Below, piece after piece: positions 33,329-42,618 of a stretch of DNA of 64,000 nt. The notes under the pieces were generated by a model. It was not told the origin of the DNA. It saw nothing but the letters and a program-made list of their open reading frames with translations, and searched no databases. The DNA is from Virgisporangium ochraceum. Its GTDB lineage: Bacteria; Actinomycetota; Actinomycetes; Mycobacteriales; Micromonosporaceae. Numbering within the stretch: position 1 is the stretch's first letter; every line of letters begins with the position of its first letter. Position numbers and translations under genes: made by a program. The DNA lies in assembly GCF_016863655.1 (NCBI RefSeq), contig NZ_BOPH01000105.1:1-64000 (forward strand), read 5' to 3'.

Positions 33329-34282
33329 GTGACAGAAGATCGCGTTCGGCTGTTCGTCCCCGGGGTCGCGGCGACGATGGCCCGGTGGCAGGCGGCACTC
33401 GCACGTGCCGGCGTGACGCTGGACGACCGTTCGCTCACCTCGCAGGCCCTCGACTTCCACGCGACGGTCGAGTGGGTGGACAACGACGGTTCGTTCGGCG
33501 AGGCGTTCGGGTACGGCACGATGTCGGCGCAGGAGCAGAGCGCCGTCGCCGACGCCGGCAGCGCCCTGGTCCTCGACCTACCGGTGTATCTCGATGCCGC
33601 GGCGCCGGCACTGGCCGCCCTGATCGGCGCACTGGGCGACGCCGGAGCGCTGGGGGTACGACTCGAGCAGTCGAAGTTGGGCTGGTCCGTCGCGCACTGG
33701 ATCCGCGTCCTCCACAGCGGTGACCCGTGGATGCTCTACCGCTGCGCCGTGGTCACGTTGCGCGACGGCGACGGATCGCGGTCGTGCGGCATGCACGCGT
33801 TCGGGTTGCCGGACGCGCAGATCCAGGCCCCTCCGTCCGACGCCGACGAGCTTCTCGGCCCCCTCAACGTCTATCAGCTGGCGGAGGATCCGGTGCTGGT
33901 CAGCGGCGACACGTTCGCGCCCGACGCGCAGACCCCCCGCCGCCGCCTCGAGCGCTGGCCCGATGACGGATATCCGCCGGGGCACCCGTGCCACAACCCT
34001 TTCGGCGTCTGGCGTCTGGGCGCCGAGGGAGGTACGGCGGATCCGAGGAGCGACCTGCGACCGGTGTTCATTCCCGCGCTGGTCGCCGTCCTCACCGCCG
34101 CCGAGCAGAACGCTGGCCGACCCCTGCGCCGGGACGAGGTCGAGAACCTCACCGACCGGGGCGCCTGCATCATGATGACCCACGACGACGCGAAGAAGCT
34201 CGAACGCAGCCGCGGCTACGCCGACCTGGAGCCGGAGCTCGCCTGGCGGCAGTGGCAGGTCGTGCGCGAGCCCCCGGCCTGA
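33329..34282 (+). CDS. Uncharacterised protein, resembles DUF4261 family
   Basis: About 317 residues from GTG 33329 (VTEDRVRLFVPG). Features: RSCGMHAFGLPDAQI near the middle, a conserved-looking block with GYPPGHPCHNPFGVWRLG, and a C-terminal DDAKKLERSRGYADLEPEL. No signal peptide, membrane helix or catalytic signature. The FGLPD segment recalls DUF4261; function unknown. An in-frame extension to 33230 is possible but does not look coding. Confidence 0.6.
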   Translation: MTEDRVRLFVPGVAATMARWQAALARAGVTLDDRSLTSQALDFHATVEWVDNDGSFGEAFGYGTMSAQEQSAVADAGSALVLDLPVYLDAAAPALAALIGALGDAGALGVRLEQSKLGWSVAHWIRVLHSGDPWMLYRCAVVTLRDGDGSRSCGMHAFGLPDAQIQAPPSDADELLGPLNVYQLAEDPVLVSGDTFAPDAQTPRRRLERWPDDGYPPGHPCHNPFGVWRLGAEGGTADPRSDLRPVFIPALVAVLTAAEQNAGRPLRRDEVENLTDRGACIMMTHDDAKKLERSRGYADLEPELAWRQWQVVREPPA

Positions 34283-34315
34283 CGTCGTAGAGGAAGGAGA
34301 ACGACGCAGACAGGC

Positions 34316-34507
34316 GTGGGCCGCACACCACCCGGGAAGGACGAGAACAGGCCCGCCGTAGTCGTGACCCGAGGTGAGCATGGTTCCGCCGCGTTGCTGC
34401 TCCATCGCCCGTCGCCCGCCGCCCGTCTGGTCGTGACGGCCGCCGGCCTGGACAGACTCGTCGCCGTGAGCGACGACGCGCTGCCGGCGCCCGTGCCGCG
34501 CAGATGA
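34316..34507 (+). pseudogene. Probable C-terminal scrap of a STAS anti-sigma antagonist
   Basis: The frame reads ALLLHRPSPAARLVVTAAGL then DRLVAVSDDA, matching the end of STAS-domain antagonists (RPSPxxRxxLxxTGLDRLxxV). The core DSSG phosphorylation region is missing. The rest of the 34283-34741 gap shows nothing. Confidence 0.4.
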
Positions 34508-34741
34508 CTGCCCGGATCAGGCTGTTCAGGCCGCTGTCTGTCATCAGGCCGGACCACACACCAGCCTTCGTCGGGCGCCGTGAGCCAGCGCGGCAGGTCC
34601 GACCCCGGGCGGACCTGACGCCACCACACGGGCAGCAGCGCCGGGTCACGCACAACCCCGTTGATCGGCATTCTTCTATATTCTGATGGCGTCACTCCGC
34701 CGGTCCGGCGGGGCCACGGATCCCCCGGTGGAGCGAACGCA

Positions 34742-35734
34742 ATGAGACGCATCGGAACGGTTGTCGCCACATCGCTGCTCGTCCTGGTCACGTCGACGCC
34801 TGGCCGCGCCGACGCGTCCCCGCCACGATTTCCCGGCCCGCCGACGGTGAGTGAGCTGACCCTCAACAGCGCCCTGCTGACCTGGCAGCCGCCCGATACC
34901 GACCCGGCACCGGCGTACTACGACATCTACCGGATCGTCGACGGCCAGGAGCACACGTACAACGGCAGCTACACCACGTCGCTGCGGCTGGCGTCGCTCG
35001 CCCCGAACACCTCCTACACGTTCGTCATCGGGGTACGACCGCAGGCCGGACACAACGGCCTACGCTCCCCCGCGGTGACGTTCCGCACCCCGTCGGCACC
35101 GGTCGAGTCGAACCCCCCGACGGCACCGGGAACACCGGTGGTGACCGACGTGGCGCCGGGCCGGCTGACCCTGACCTGGGCCGCGTCCCTCGACGACAGC
35201 GGAATCGACCGCTACCTGGTCTACCTGTCAGGCTTCGGCCAGACCGTGCTGCACTCCGTCACCGTGGTGTACCCGGGCAACCCGGGAACAACCTGGACCG
35301 ACACCCGCACGCTGCCTGACTACGACTACGAGTTCCACCTCGTCGCGGTCGACCACGCCGGCAACCGGTCGGCCCCGTCAGCGCCCGTGAACGTCCGCAC
35401 GCCGCCGCTGCCCGGCGGCTCGTGCCGGGCAGCGGTACAGATCACGCAGGCGGGCGGCGGCCGATACTCAGCCGTACTGACCATCGTCAACACGGGCGGG
35501 TCGGTAGACGTGCACACGATCCGCGCGACGCTGCCACCCGGACAACACAACGACCCCATGGCGAGCTGGAACTTCGTACAACTCGGCAACGAGCTGGTCT
35601 ACGCCTATTCCGGCTGGTCCGGCGGATTCCCCAGCGGAGGCCGCAAACAGCTGCCGTTCGTGATCCGGTACGACGGCGCACCGGTGCCGCCCACCGGCTG
35701 GCGCCTCAACGGCCAGCTCTGCACGGCTCTGTGA
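34742..35734 (+). CDS. Secreted protein with two fibronectin type III domains and a C-terminal CBM2-like module
   Basis: 330 residues. Signal peptide ends near GRADAS. FN3 domain 1 at about 30-115 (LTWQPPDTDPAPAYYDIYR, LAPNTSYTFVIGV), FN3 domain 2 at about 125-220, and a C-terminal domain at about 228-330 with SCRAAVQITQAGGGRYSAVL and GWRLNGQLC, resembling a cellulose-binding CBM2 in strand pattern and terminal Cys pair. ATG 34742 is preceded by GGTGGAG. It carries no catalytic domain, so it is likely an accessory sugar-binding protein. Confidence 0.8.
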   Translation: MRRIGTVVATSLLVLVTSTPGRADASPPRFPGPPTVSELTLNSALLTWQPPDTDPAPAYYDIYRIVDGQEHTYNGSYTTSLRLASLAPNTSYTFVIGVRPQAGHNGLRSPAVTFRTPSAPVESNPPTAPGTPVVTDVAPGRLTLTWAASLDDSGIDRYLVYLSGFGQTVLHSVTVVYPGNPGTTWTDTRTLPDYDYEFHLVAVDHAGNRSAPSAPVNVRTPPLPGGSCRAAVQITQAGGGRYSAVLTIVNTGGSVDVHTIRATLPPGQHNDPMASWNFVQLGNELVYAYSGWSGGFPSGGRKQLPFVIRYDGAPVPPTGWRLNGQLCTAL

Positions 35735-36311
35735 ATTGCGCGGCGCCGTTTCCCGGCCGACCACGCACCGCGCCGGCGGACCTGGACGGTCCCGTAGCCT
35801 GAGCAGACGGGGCGATGGCCCCTCCGGGCCGAGGCCGACCAGATTCGCGTTGCCGACGGCGTCCGGCCCGCGCGGTTGCCGAGCCGTCCGCCGGCGGCGA
35901 GCCGTTGGACCGGTGGTGGGCCGCGGTCGACGCGGTCATGCGTACCGAGTCCCACGACGACCGTGCCCGCGGCGCGTCGGTGTTGTGCCAGTCGCTATCG
36001 CCGCCTCCTACGACGGGGCGAACCACCAACACGAACCAGCCTTCGCAGCGGACGCCCCGCGACCACACAGGTGGTGGCGTTGTAGGTGGTGGCGTCGCCG
36101 GTCGGTCGGTCAGGTCACGCGAGCAGGCCGGCGATCTCGGTCCGGATGGACAAGTCCAGACCGGCCCGGCCCGGGCTCGGCGCAGGCGTTCGCCGGTCAC
36201 CGTGCGCAGCAAGAGCTCGGTGGTCCATCCGGCACAGTTCGTCGGCGTCGGCGTCGGCGAACACGGCGACGGGACCGGAGCGCCGAGCGATGCAGCGACC
36301 GGGTCAGCCGA
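35735..36311. other. 577-bp stretch without an intact gene
   Basis: Frames on both strands are arginine- and proline-rich shadows. It borders a broken Uma2 gene and may hold further decayed sequence. Confidence 0.45.
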
Positions 36312-36856
36312 TCACCGCGCCGGACGGAAAGGAGCTCTGGGTCCCGATGCCCCGTGGGGGTCCCCGAGAGCTCTGGTGTCAATCTCACAGCGGAACGGGT
36401 CGTCGAGAGTCAGGATGGCGCCGAACGGCACCATGGCGTCCTCGACGTGGTGCTCGCCCTCCAGACGGAACATGCGCAAGACCACCGACTCGAAATCGGT
36501 CAATTCGCGGCGTTGCTCGGCGAGACGATCTCGCAGATCACGGCGACTTCGGACGCCTCGATCACGCCACCCTTGGGATCCGTGTCCGCCACCACAAGAT
36601 CAGGAATGACGATCCGGTCGGTACGGAGCCGGACATTGGCCGCTTGGTACGCGCGCAGGCCAACGGCCCGGGCCGCAGGGCGAATGCCGGCCATCAGGAG
36701 GAAGGAGATGTCCTGATGTGGCTTATTCGGTGCCGGGCTGACCCACAGTCCCCCATCGATCAACTCGATCCTGTTCGGCGTCGCACCGAGCGCGAAGTAC
36801 TGCTCTTCGCTCCATCGGCCCGGATGATCCAGTAGCGCCACGCTCATCGACATCAC
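36312..36856 (-). pseudogene. Uma2-family (DUF820) endonuclease pseudogene
   Basis: The N-terminal frame (36856 to 36500) reads like intact Uma2: RWSEEQYFALGATPNRIELI, PAPNKPHQ, IVIPDLVVADTD, EVAVICEIVSPSN. It stops right after PSNAAN. A second frame (from 36503) resumes with ESVVLRMFRLEGEHHVEDA and LTLDDPFRCEID, the family's C-terminal part. The roughly 30 residues between, which include the last nuclease-fold strand, are deleted and the frame is shifted. Confidence 0.75.
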
Positions 36857-36925
36857 CTCCAGACCGATGCGCGACCTTTTGCCGCCTGCCCGGCGCCGCC
36901 CACCGCACCCCGGCAGGTGTCTCGG

Positions 36926-37069
36926 CTACCTCGGAGCCGGGAGGAGCACCACTCTGTCGCCCACGTCGAAGCTCTCGCGACGACGATCGCGCGCGAACCC
37001 GTACCGGGTCGCCACGCCCAACGCCACGCGGGCAACATTCCGCAAGAAATCCGGATCAGCTGCGCTCAC
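36926..37069 (-). pseudogene. Truncated AbiEii-like nucleotidyltransferase toxin (first residues only)
   Basis: A GTG start overlaps the stop of the upstream small gene (GTGA), a sign of true coupling. The 47-residue product begins MSAADPDFLRNVARVALGVA, like the start of AbiEii/AbiGii-type nucleotidyltransferases in such pairs. Just where those continue into the GG-x-A-L nucleotide-binding segment, this one diverges (ARDRRRESFDVG) and stops. It looks like a 3'-deleted toxin. Confidence 0.45.
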
Positions 37070-37410
37070 ACCGCGGGACGGAGGCCGGGATGGCGCGCCT
37101 CCCACGCCTGGCGCACCCCGCGCGGCAGGTTCAGCGACCGCCACACCCGGACCAGTAGGCCCGCGTTGAGCCACCGCCGCAGTTCCTCGGTGCGGATCGC
37201 CTCGCGAAGCACGTTCTCGTACATCCACCGCAGCTGGTCAGGATCGTCGAGGTCGAAGCTGCGGTCGGGACTCCACATCAACCGCTGCGGCAGCTCGACC
37301 ACACCGTGATGGGGCCCGGCCAGCTCACCGAGAGACGCGGCGACCACGGCGGGCCGACCCGGCCGTGCCAGGAAGGCAGTGCCGGGACGGGCAGGACCGC
37401 CGCCGCTCAT
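37066..37410 (-). CDS. Small protein, probable partner (antitoxin-like) of an AbiEii-type toxin
   Basis: 114 residues: FLARPGRPAVVAASLGELAG, then HHGVVELPQRLMWSP, then FDLDDPDQLRWMYENVLREA, WLNAGLLVRVWRSLNLPRGV and RQAWEARHP. No membrane helix or DNA-binding motif is obvious. It resembles small actinobacterial proteins encoded just before AbiEii nucleotidyltransferases, and the coupled fragment downstream supports this. It may have lost its partner. Function inferred from context. Confidence 0.6.
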   Translation of the reverse strand: MSGGGPARPGTAFLARPGRPAVVAASLGELAGPHHGVVELPQRLMWSPDRSFDLDDPDQLRWMYENVLREAIRTEELRRWLNAGLLVRVWRSLNLPRGVRQAWEARHPGLRPAV

Positions 37411-37567
37411 GCAGCGAGGGTAGCCCCGGAACCGGCCGGACGGCGTCGGGGCTCTCCAGGCCGGATCCCTGAACGAGGAGGAACGGGCTCTGAGCTGCCG
37501 ACATCGAGAGTGCGGACCAGCATCTCCGGTGCGTCGGGCCGGGTCACCTCGCACGGTGCCGGCCACG

Positions 37568-38935
37568 TCAGGGCATTCGGAGGGACCGCATGGCCCATAC
37601 GCCGAGCGGGGTCGTCTGCCAGCGGGCGGTGAACGTACGGGCGGCCGGGTCCAGGGTCAACTGGAGCCGGTGCGGGCTCTCGAGGAACACCACATCGATC
37701 AGCAGGGTGTCGCCGGACCATGCGTACGCCGTCGCCAGCGGTTCGTCGCCGACGGTCCAGCTGGCCGGGCCGCCGATCGCCGCGGTCAGCTCCTCGCCGT
37801 CGTCGAGCACGAGCTGTTCCGCACGGATCCCGACGGTGCGCAGCGCCTCGATCTCGTTGTCGGTGCCCGGGCCATAGGTCCCCTCCGGGATCTCGCGCGA
37901 GGTGCCGTCGCCGACGGGGCGGACGAGCTCGTCCGGTCCCGACGAACCGTCCGCCGACGACGGCCCGGACCCCACATCAATGGCCGGCAGCAGATGAGCC
38001 CACATCGCGTCGAGCACGGCCTGCATGTCGGGGCTCTGCGAGGTGAGGGCCACGACCGCGTCGGCCTCGGGCAGGACGACCATGAACTGGCCGAGGGCCC
38101 CGTCACCGCGGTAGCCGTGACGGCTGCGCCAGAACTGGAAGCCGTAGCCCCGGTCCCAGTCCGAGTCGCCGGTGGTGCCGGCCGGGTTGGTGGCCACGTG
38201 CGCCCGGGTGGCCTCGGCGACCCAGCCCTCGGGCAGGATCTGCTTACCCTGCCACCGGCCGCCGTCGAGATGGAGCTGGCCGAGCTTGGCGATCGCCTCG
38301 GTCGGAACATGGAGTCCGGTGAAGCCGAGCGTGCGCCCGACCGGGTCGGTCGACCATCCGTACCGATGGATTCCCAGCGGCTGGAACAGCCTTGGCCGTA
38401 GGAACTCCGTGAGCGTGACGCCGCTGGTCCGCTCGATGATCGCCGCGATCGTGTAGGTGCACGGCTGGTTGTACGCGAACACCGCGCCCGGCTCGAACGT
38501 GGGCGGCAGCAGGAACATGCCGAGCGCCATGTCACCCATGCCGGCCCGCAGCGCCGGCTCGATCGTGTCTTCCTCGTGGCCGCTGGCCATCGACGCGAGG
38601 TGCCGCACCAGCACTGACCGTGACCAGGCATCGGTGACCCGGGTGTCGAACTCGGGGAAGTACGACAGCGCGGGCGCATCGAGGTCGATCAGCCCTTCGG
38701 CCACCGCCAACCCGAGCGCGGCCGACGTGAAGCTCTTGCTCAGCGAGTACACCAGCTGCGGCGTCTCGGGCCGGTACGGCCACCACCACCGTTCGGCGAC
38801 TACGCGACCGTGTCGCAGCACCATCAGGCTGTGCGGCTCCACATCGGGCATCGACGTCAGCGCCGCGAGCAACGCGTCGATTCCAGCGGCGTCGATGCCC
38901 TGCGCGGCGGGGGTACTCCGGGGAAGCTCGGTCAC
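37568..38935 (-). CDS. Serine hydrolase, beta-lactamase class C / EstB family
   Basis: 455 residues. The SxxK motif is SLSK in VYSLSKSFTSAALGLA at about 84-87; the second motif is around FAYNQPCTYTIAAI. A C-terminal lipocalin-like extension (about 340-455) with FTARWQTTPLG is seen in esterase-type members. No signal peptide, so cytoplasmic. More likely an esterase, amidase or peptidase than a resistance enzyme. Confidence 0.88.
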   Translation of the reverse strand: MTELPRSTPAAQGIDAAGIDALLAALTSMPDVEPHSLMVLRHGRVVAERWWWPYRPETPQLVYSLSKSFTSAALGLAVAEGLIDLDAPALSYFPEFDTRVTDAWSRSVLVRHLASMASGHEEDTIEPALRAGMGDMALGMFLLPPTFEPGAVFAYNQPCTYTIAAIIERTSGVTLTEFLRPRLFQPLGIHRYGWSTDPVGRTLGFTGLHVPTEAIAKLGQLHLDGGRWQGKQILPEGWVAEATRAHVATNPAGTTGDSDWDRGYGFQFWRSRHGYRGDGALGQFMVVLPEADAVVALTSQSPDMQAVLDAMWAHLLPAIDVGSGPSSADGSSGPDELVRPVGDGTSREIPEGTYGPGTDNEIEALRTVGIRAEQLVLDDGEELTAAIGGPASWTVGDEPLATAYAWSGDTLLIDVVFLESPHRLQLTLDPAARTFTARWQTTPLGVWAMRSLRMP

Positions 38936-39749
38936 CCTTGCTTTATAGCCCGGCGCGTGCTCGTACCGGGAGCGGCCCGGCCGTGTGGACCCGGCCGCCG
39001 GGGAGCGGGCCCGGTGCGCAGGCCGCTGGCTCGGTGTTGTTCATGGTGATGCCGTGCCCATCGAGACCCGCGACGGCGTGTCACCCGTGAACCTGTAGCG
39101 GCCGGCCGTCGATACCGTCACCGGGCAGCGGGACGGGCCCGAACGACCCGCCGCCGCCGGCGGACCCATGCGCCCACCGCGCACGACCGCGGCCACCACG
39201 TCCCGGCTCGTCGGGCACAGGCGGCATGGCCATCGCCAGACCGGGATCGACCGACGACAGCACCCCGAGCCCGAACAGGCCGACGGCGACTGCCGACACC
39301 GCCGGTCCGTAGGTCCGCAGCGCCGGGTTCATGGCCGGGTCGAGGTGACCGTTGCGTTCCTTGATCCGCGTAAGCAAACGCGGCCACCAGCCACCGGCCG
39401 GCCGGGCGAACGCCCACGACCTGGCCTGGAGCGGCAACATCGCGGCGCCGATCGCGTCGCACGTTGATCGGGGCGCCGACGCATGTCGGAATCTGCCGGC
39501 CGCCCGCCGAGTGCGGCTGTGCGGGGTCCTTCTCCCGGATGTATCCGCTGGACGACAGGTGGTTTCCGGCGGCATGCACCCCGGCTGTCCGTCCGGAGAA
39601 GGGCAGCGGCTCGGCCCTGGGCGCACCCTCCATCGGGCGAAGTGTTCCATCGGTCCCCACGCTGCGCCCGACATTGACGACGGCAACTATGATTTCCGCG
39701 TGGTAGCGAAGTGCGGGCGTGTCAACCGAGTCTCGCCCAGGCGGCTCGG
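38936..39749. other. 814-bp stretch without a clear gene
   Basis: One minus-strand frame contains a single hydrophobic stretch (PAVSAVAVGLFGLGVLSS near 39270), perhaps the end of a lost membrane protein, but no start or family signature. The right end should hold the promoter for the small membrane protein at 39750. Confidence 0.4.
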
Positions 39750-40160
39750 ATGACGTGGACCGGGTGGCTGGCGCTCCTGGCGTCTCAGGTGGCCGTCTTA
39801 TGGATCTCCCTGTTCCTTCTCTTCCGTGACCTGCCCAACTCGCTGTTCGTCTTCGAGAAACTGATTTGCGCCGTGCTCGGTGTGGGCCTGATCGCGGCAG
39901 ACGTGGCTGTCCTCCTTGGCTACGTGGGTCCGGGGTGGCCGGTGCCGGCCCGCGGTAGCCTCGCGGTGCTCGCGGCGGCGGTCGCCGCATGGCTCCTCAA
40001 CGATGCGGTCTACCTGTACGTGAAGGGAGCGGATGACCATCATCCGTGGCTCTTCCGTGGCTATGATGTCCAGGGTCACCACTGGCGACGGATCATTCTT
40101 CGCATAATCGGCACGGCGCTCGCCGTCCGCGCCGCACTCTGGCTCATGCCACCGGGATAG
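39750..40160 (+). CDS. Small four-helix membrane protein, uncharacterised
   Basis: 136 residues with four hydrophobic helices (about 3-25, 33-60, 68-92, 113-133) and an acidic/His loop GADDHHPW. Not recognised. ATG 39750 begins at the first helix. Confidence 0.6.
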   Translation: MTWTGWLALLASQVAVLWISLFLLFRDLPNSLFVFEKLICAVLGVGLIAADVAVLLGYVGPGWPVPARGSLAVLAAAVAAWLLNDAVYLYVKGADDHHPWLFRGYDVQGHHWRRIILRIIGTALAVRAALWLMPPG

Positions 40161-40521
40161 CACGAGCTCGACCGCCCGAACCGCGCCCACCCTCCAGCCG
40201 CCTCGCCGCAAGTCGACCCGGCTCCTCGCTACCTTCCGGCAACGGACCGCGTCTGTCCAGATTGCGGCGTGGAACGGTCGAAGTCGTCGACGCAGACGCA
40301 ATCACGTGATCGGACTGGGCTGTGCGCGGCGGGCTCGGCGGTTGGATGGCAGGACCCGTCTCCTCCAGGACATGAACTGCCACCAGCAGCACGGCCGGCG
40401 GGAACAGCGCCATCACGACGATCTCCCACCGGGACAACACCGCCCCGCCGCAGCGCACCAGCAGCCACCGCGCCCGCCACAGCCCCCAACCCACCGGCAG
40501 CGGATCGCCTTCGGACGACAC
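40144..40521 (-). CDS. Possible small membrane protein downstream of the DUF3592-like gene
   Basis: 125 residues from GTG 40521, nine bases after the preceding stop. One hydrophobic helix (VVMALFPPAVLLVAVHVL), then a polar proline/arginine-rich tail. Overlaps the convergent gene by 17 bp. Weak support apart from spacing. Confidence 0.35.
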   Translation of the reverse strand: MSSEGDPLPVGWGLWRARWLLVRCGGAVLSRWEIVVMALFPPAVLLVAVHVLEETGPAIQPPSPPRTAQSDHVIASASTTSTVPRRNLDRRGPLPEGSEEPGRLAARRLEGGRGSGGRARAIPVA

Positions 40522-40530
40522 GGAAACCTC

Positions 40531-40974
40531 TCAGCGCCTCCGTAGCCGTGTGGCGGTGACACCAGCAACGACGGACAGGCATGCGACCATCGCCAGCGCG
40601 AACAGCGCCATGCGCCGGTGGCCACGGTTGCCGACGGCTTCCACATCACTGTCGAGGAAGGCCGGGTCGTAGCGGATCTGGACGATGTCGCCCTCGACGA
40701 GATCGGAACTACAACTCGAACATTCGGCGGTAACGGCAACACCGTCGCGGCTGACGAACTCGACCGTCACGGTGGTCCCCTTCGGCCTGCGGATCGCCTC
40801 GACAACCCGTGCATCGGCGGCGACACCCCGAATCTGCAACGAGCGGTCGATGGCACCGGCGTAGCAGGCAACGACGAGGAAGAAAACGATTCCGACGGCA
40901 GCCCAGAGCAGGAGACCGACTCGACCCTTGTGGGACGAGCCCACCCCGCCAGACGCTCCCGGTCCAACTTCCAT
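40531..40974 (-). CDS. DUF3592-like membrane protein
   Basis: 147 residues with a helix near each end (LLLWAAVGIVFFLVVACYAG and ALFALAMVACLSVVAGV) and between them a beta domain (RVVEAIRRPKGTTVTVEFV, GDIVQIRYDPAFL) with a CSSC pair. The VxIRYDP pattern is the DUF3592 hallmark. Function unknown. Confidence 0.7.
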   Translation of the reverse strand: MEVGPGASGGVGSSHKGRVGLLLWAAVGIVFFLVVACYAGAIDRSLQIRGVAADARVVEAIRRPKGTTVTVEFVSRDGVAVTAECSSCSSDLVEGDIVQIRYDPAFLDSDVEAVGNRGHRRMALFALAMVACLSVVAGVTATRLRRR

Positions 40975-41368
40975 GATCGAAGGGTAAACGCGTCGAGGCC
41001 CACCGTGACAGACACGGTCGCAGCGTCACGTTCGGCCAATGCATCGGCACCACGAGCGACGGTGCCCAGACGTACAGCGGGACGGACACCGCACCGTCCG
41101 GTATGCGGTCGGTCAGGACCAGCCCACCGCCCAGGTATATCCACATCATCGCGACCGGCCCGATCGTCCACACCGACGTCAGCGGCTGGAACACCGGTAC
41201 TCCCCGCACCACAGCAATCCGGAACCCGGCCGGCGGCCCCGGACGCTCCAGCCTCTCCGCCGCCGCCACGGCTGCGGCCACCACGGTGTAGAGGCCGGTC
41301 TCCACCGCCGAGGTCCAGATCTGGTCGCCGGTGTCCGCGCTCAGCAACGCCATCGCCGGCTCGGACAT
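40709..41368 (-). CDS. Doubtful membrane-protein frame; only the part above 40975 looks coding
   Basis: From ATG 41368 (MSEPAMALLSADTGDQIW) the frame gives three hydrophobic stretches to about 41050 (TGLYTVVAAAVAAAE, TSVWTIGPVAMMWIYLGGG, VSVPLYVWAPSLVVPM). It then runs 266 bp through the DUF3592-like gene in another frame, where it is plainly a shadow. Either the 3' end is frameshifted or the gene is decayed. Confidence 0.3.
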   Translation of the reverse strand: MSEPAMALLSADTGDQIWTSAVETGLYTVVAAAVAAAERLERPGPPAGFRIAVVRGVPVFQPLTSVWTIGPVAMMWIYLGGGLVLTDRIPDGAVSVPLYVWAPSLVVPMHWPNVTLRPCLSRWASTRLPFDHGSWTGSVWRGGLVPQGSSRSPALGCRRNRFLPRRCLLRRCHRPLVADSGCRRRCTGCRGDPQAEGDHRDGRVRQPRRCCRYRRMFEL

Positions 41369-41420
41369 CCGATGCACGCCTCGGTGTGATGACAGCACCA
41401 CGCGGCAGCGGCGCCGACGC

Positions 41421-41930
41421 CTACGACACGGGGATCGGCGTCCCCTGGTCGATGACGGTCAGCCACTTACCGTGCTTGAACGTGTAGGTGACGCTGATGA
41501 TCTGCCGGAGCACGAAGCCCTGCGACGGGATGGCGTAGGTCGCGTCGTACACGATCGTCGCGGTGCTGCAGCCGTCCACCGCACGGGTTTTCTCCGTCCA
41601 CGTCCAGGTGGCGTTGCGGTTGTTGAAATGGTTGCGCTGGGACTCACCGATGGCGGCCCTGCCCTGGACTATCTGGCCGGCGCTGTAGATGGCGATCGCG
41701 TCGTCGTCGTGTCCTGCTTCCCACGCGGCCCGGTCGAAGTCGCGGAACGACTCCATGTCGTGCCGCTGCGCCTCGTCGAACTTCCCGGCACACCACTGCG
41801 CCAGGCCCGCCGTGCCGCTCTGCCGCTCCGTGCCGGCGATCGCCGGTGTGGCGACCGCGGCACCGATCACCGAGACCGCCCCGGCCGCAGCCAGCAGCCG
41901 CACCTTCCACGAGTTCCACATTCCCCGCAT
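41421..41930 (-). CDS. Secreted SnoaL/NTF2-like protein
   Basis: 169 residues with a signal peptide (LLAAAGAVSVIGAAVATPAIA). The rest fits a ketosteroid-isomerase-like cone fold of the DUF4440 kind: AAIGESQRNHFNNRNATWTW, then beta strands to GKWLTVIDQG. ATG 41930 has GGAGGAG upstream. It is divergent from the SigE-type sigma gene, so it may be a target of that sigma factor (inference). Confidence 0.75.
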   Translation of the reverse strand: MRGMWNSWKVRLLAAAGAVSVIGAAVATPAIAGTERQSGTAGLAQWCAGKFDEAQRHDMESFRDFDRAAWEAGHDDDAIAIYSAGQIVQGRAAIGESQRNHFNNRNATWTWTEKTRAVDGCSTATIVYDATYAIPSQGFVLRQIISVTYTFKHGKWLTVIDQGTPIPVS

Positions 41931-42102
41931 CGAGATCTCCTCCGTAGAACCAGACTGATGAGATGCCGAGACGTTGGCAGGTGCCGGTGTCAGGACGGCT
42001 TCAGAGTGCGTCACACCGTCCCCGCCACCGAGGGTGAGGATCGACACGCATCGGTCCGACCGCGGGTCCAACCTTTCGCGGTCTCGACCCATCCATAGAG
42101 GC

Positions 42103-42609
42103 ATGAAGTCCAGACAGGCCCAGGACCGGGAGTTCACCGCGTTCGTCGAGTCGCGGGTGTTGTCGTTACGTCGGACCGCATTCCACCTGTGCGGCAGTTG
42201 GCACGTCGCGGAGGAGCTCGTCCAGGACGCGCTGATCAAGCTGTACCTGAAGTGGCAGAGCGTCGGCGGCTCGGCGTCGCTCGACGGCTACGTCCGGCAG
42301 ATCCTGGTCCGCACCTACCTGGAGACCACTCGACGCTCGTGGTTCCGGCGGATCCTGCCGACCACCGACCCGCCGGAAACACCCGCGGTCGCCGCCGACG
42401 CCGACCATCGCATGGACCTCATCGCCGCGCTCGCCCAACTTCCCGCCGGGCAGCGGGCGGTGGTGGTCCTGCGCTACCTCGACGACCTCGACATCAACGA
42501 AACGGCCCGGGTCATAGGCCGCTCACCGGGCACGGTCAAGAGCCAGGCCTCACTCGGCCTGGCGCGTCTGCGCGAACTGCTGCCCGGATACCTCAACACG
42601 TCCCGATAG
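42103..42609 (+). CDS. ECF sigma factor, SigE (SigE-like) actinobacterial family
   Basis: 168 residues. Region 2: LRRTAFHLCGSWHVAEELVQDALIKLY. Region 4: LPAGQRAVVVLRYLDDLDINETARVIGRSPGT then VKSQASLGLARLRELL. Size and wording are those of the SigE-like ECF group in Streptomyces relatives. ATG 42103 follows AGAGG. Ten bases downstream begins the membrane protein that probably regulates it. Confidence 0.93.
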   Translation: MKSRQAQDREFTAFVESRVLSLRRTAFHLCGSWHVAEELVQDALIKLYLKWQSVGGSASLDGYVRQILVRTYLETTRRSWFRRILPTTDPPETPAVAADADHRMDLIAALAQLPAGQRAVVVLRYLDDLDINETARVIGRSPGTVKSQASLGLARLRELLPGYLNTSR

Positions 42610-42618
42610 GAGGGCACG

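Noticed and set aside
39081-39686. Minus-strand frame with one hydrophobic segment
   Set aside because: No start signal, no family resemblance and arginine/proline-rich flanks; insufficient to call a gene.
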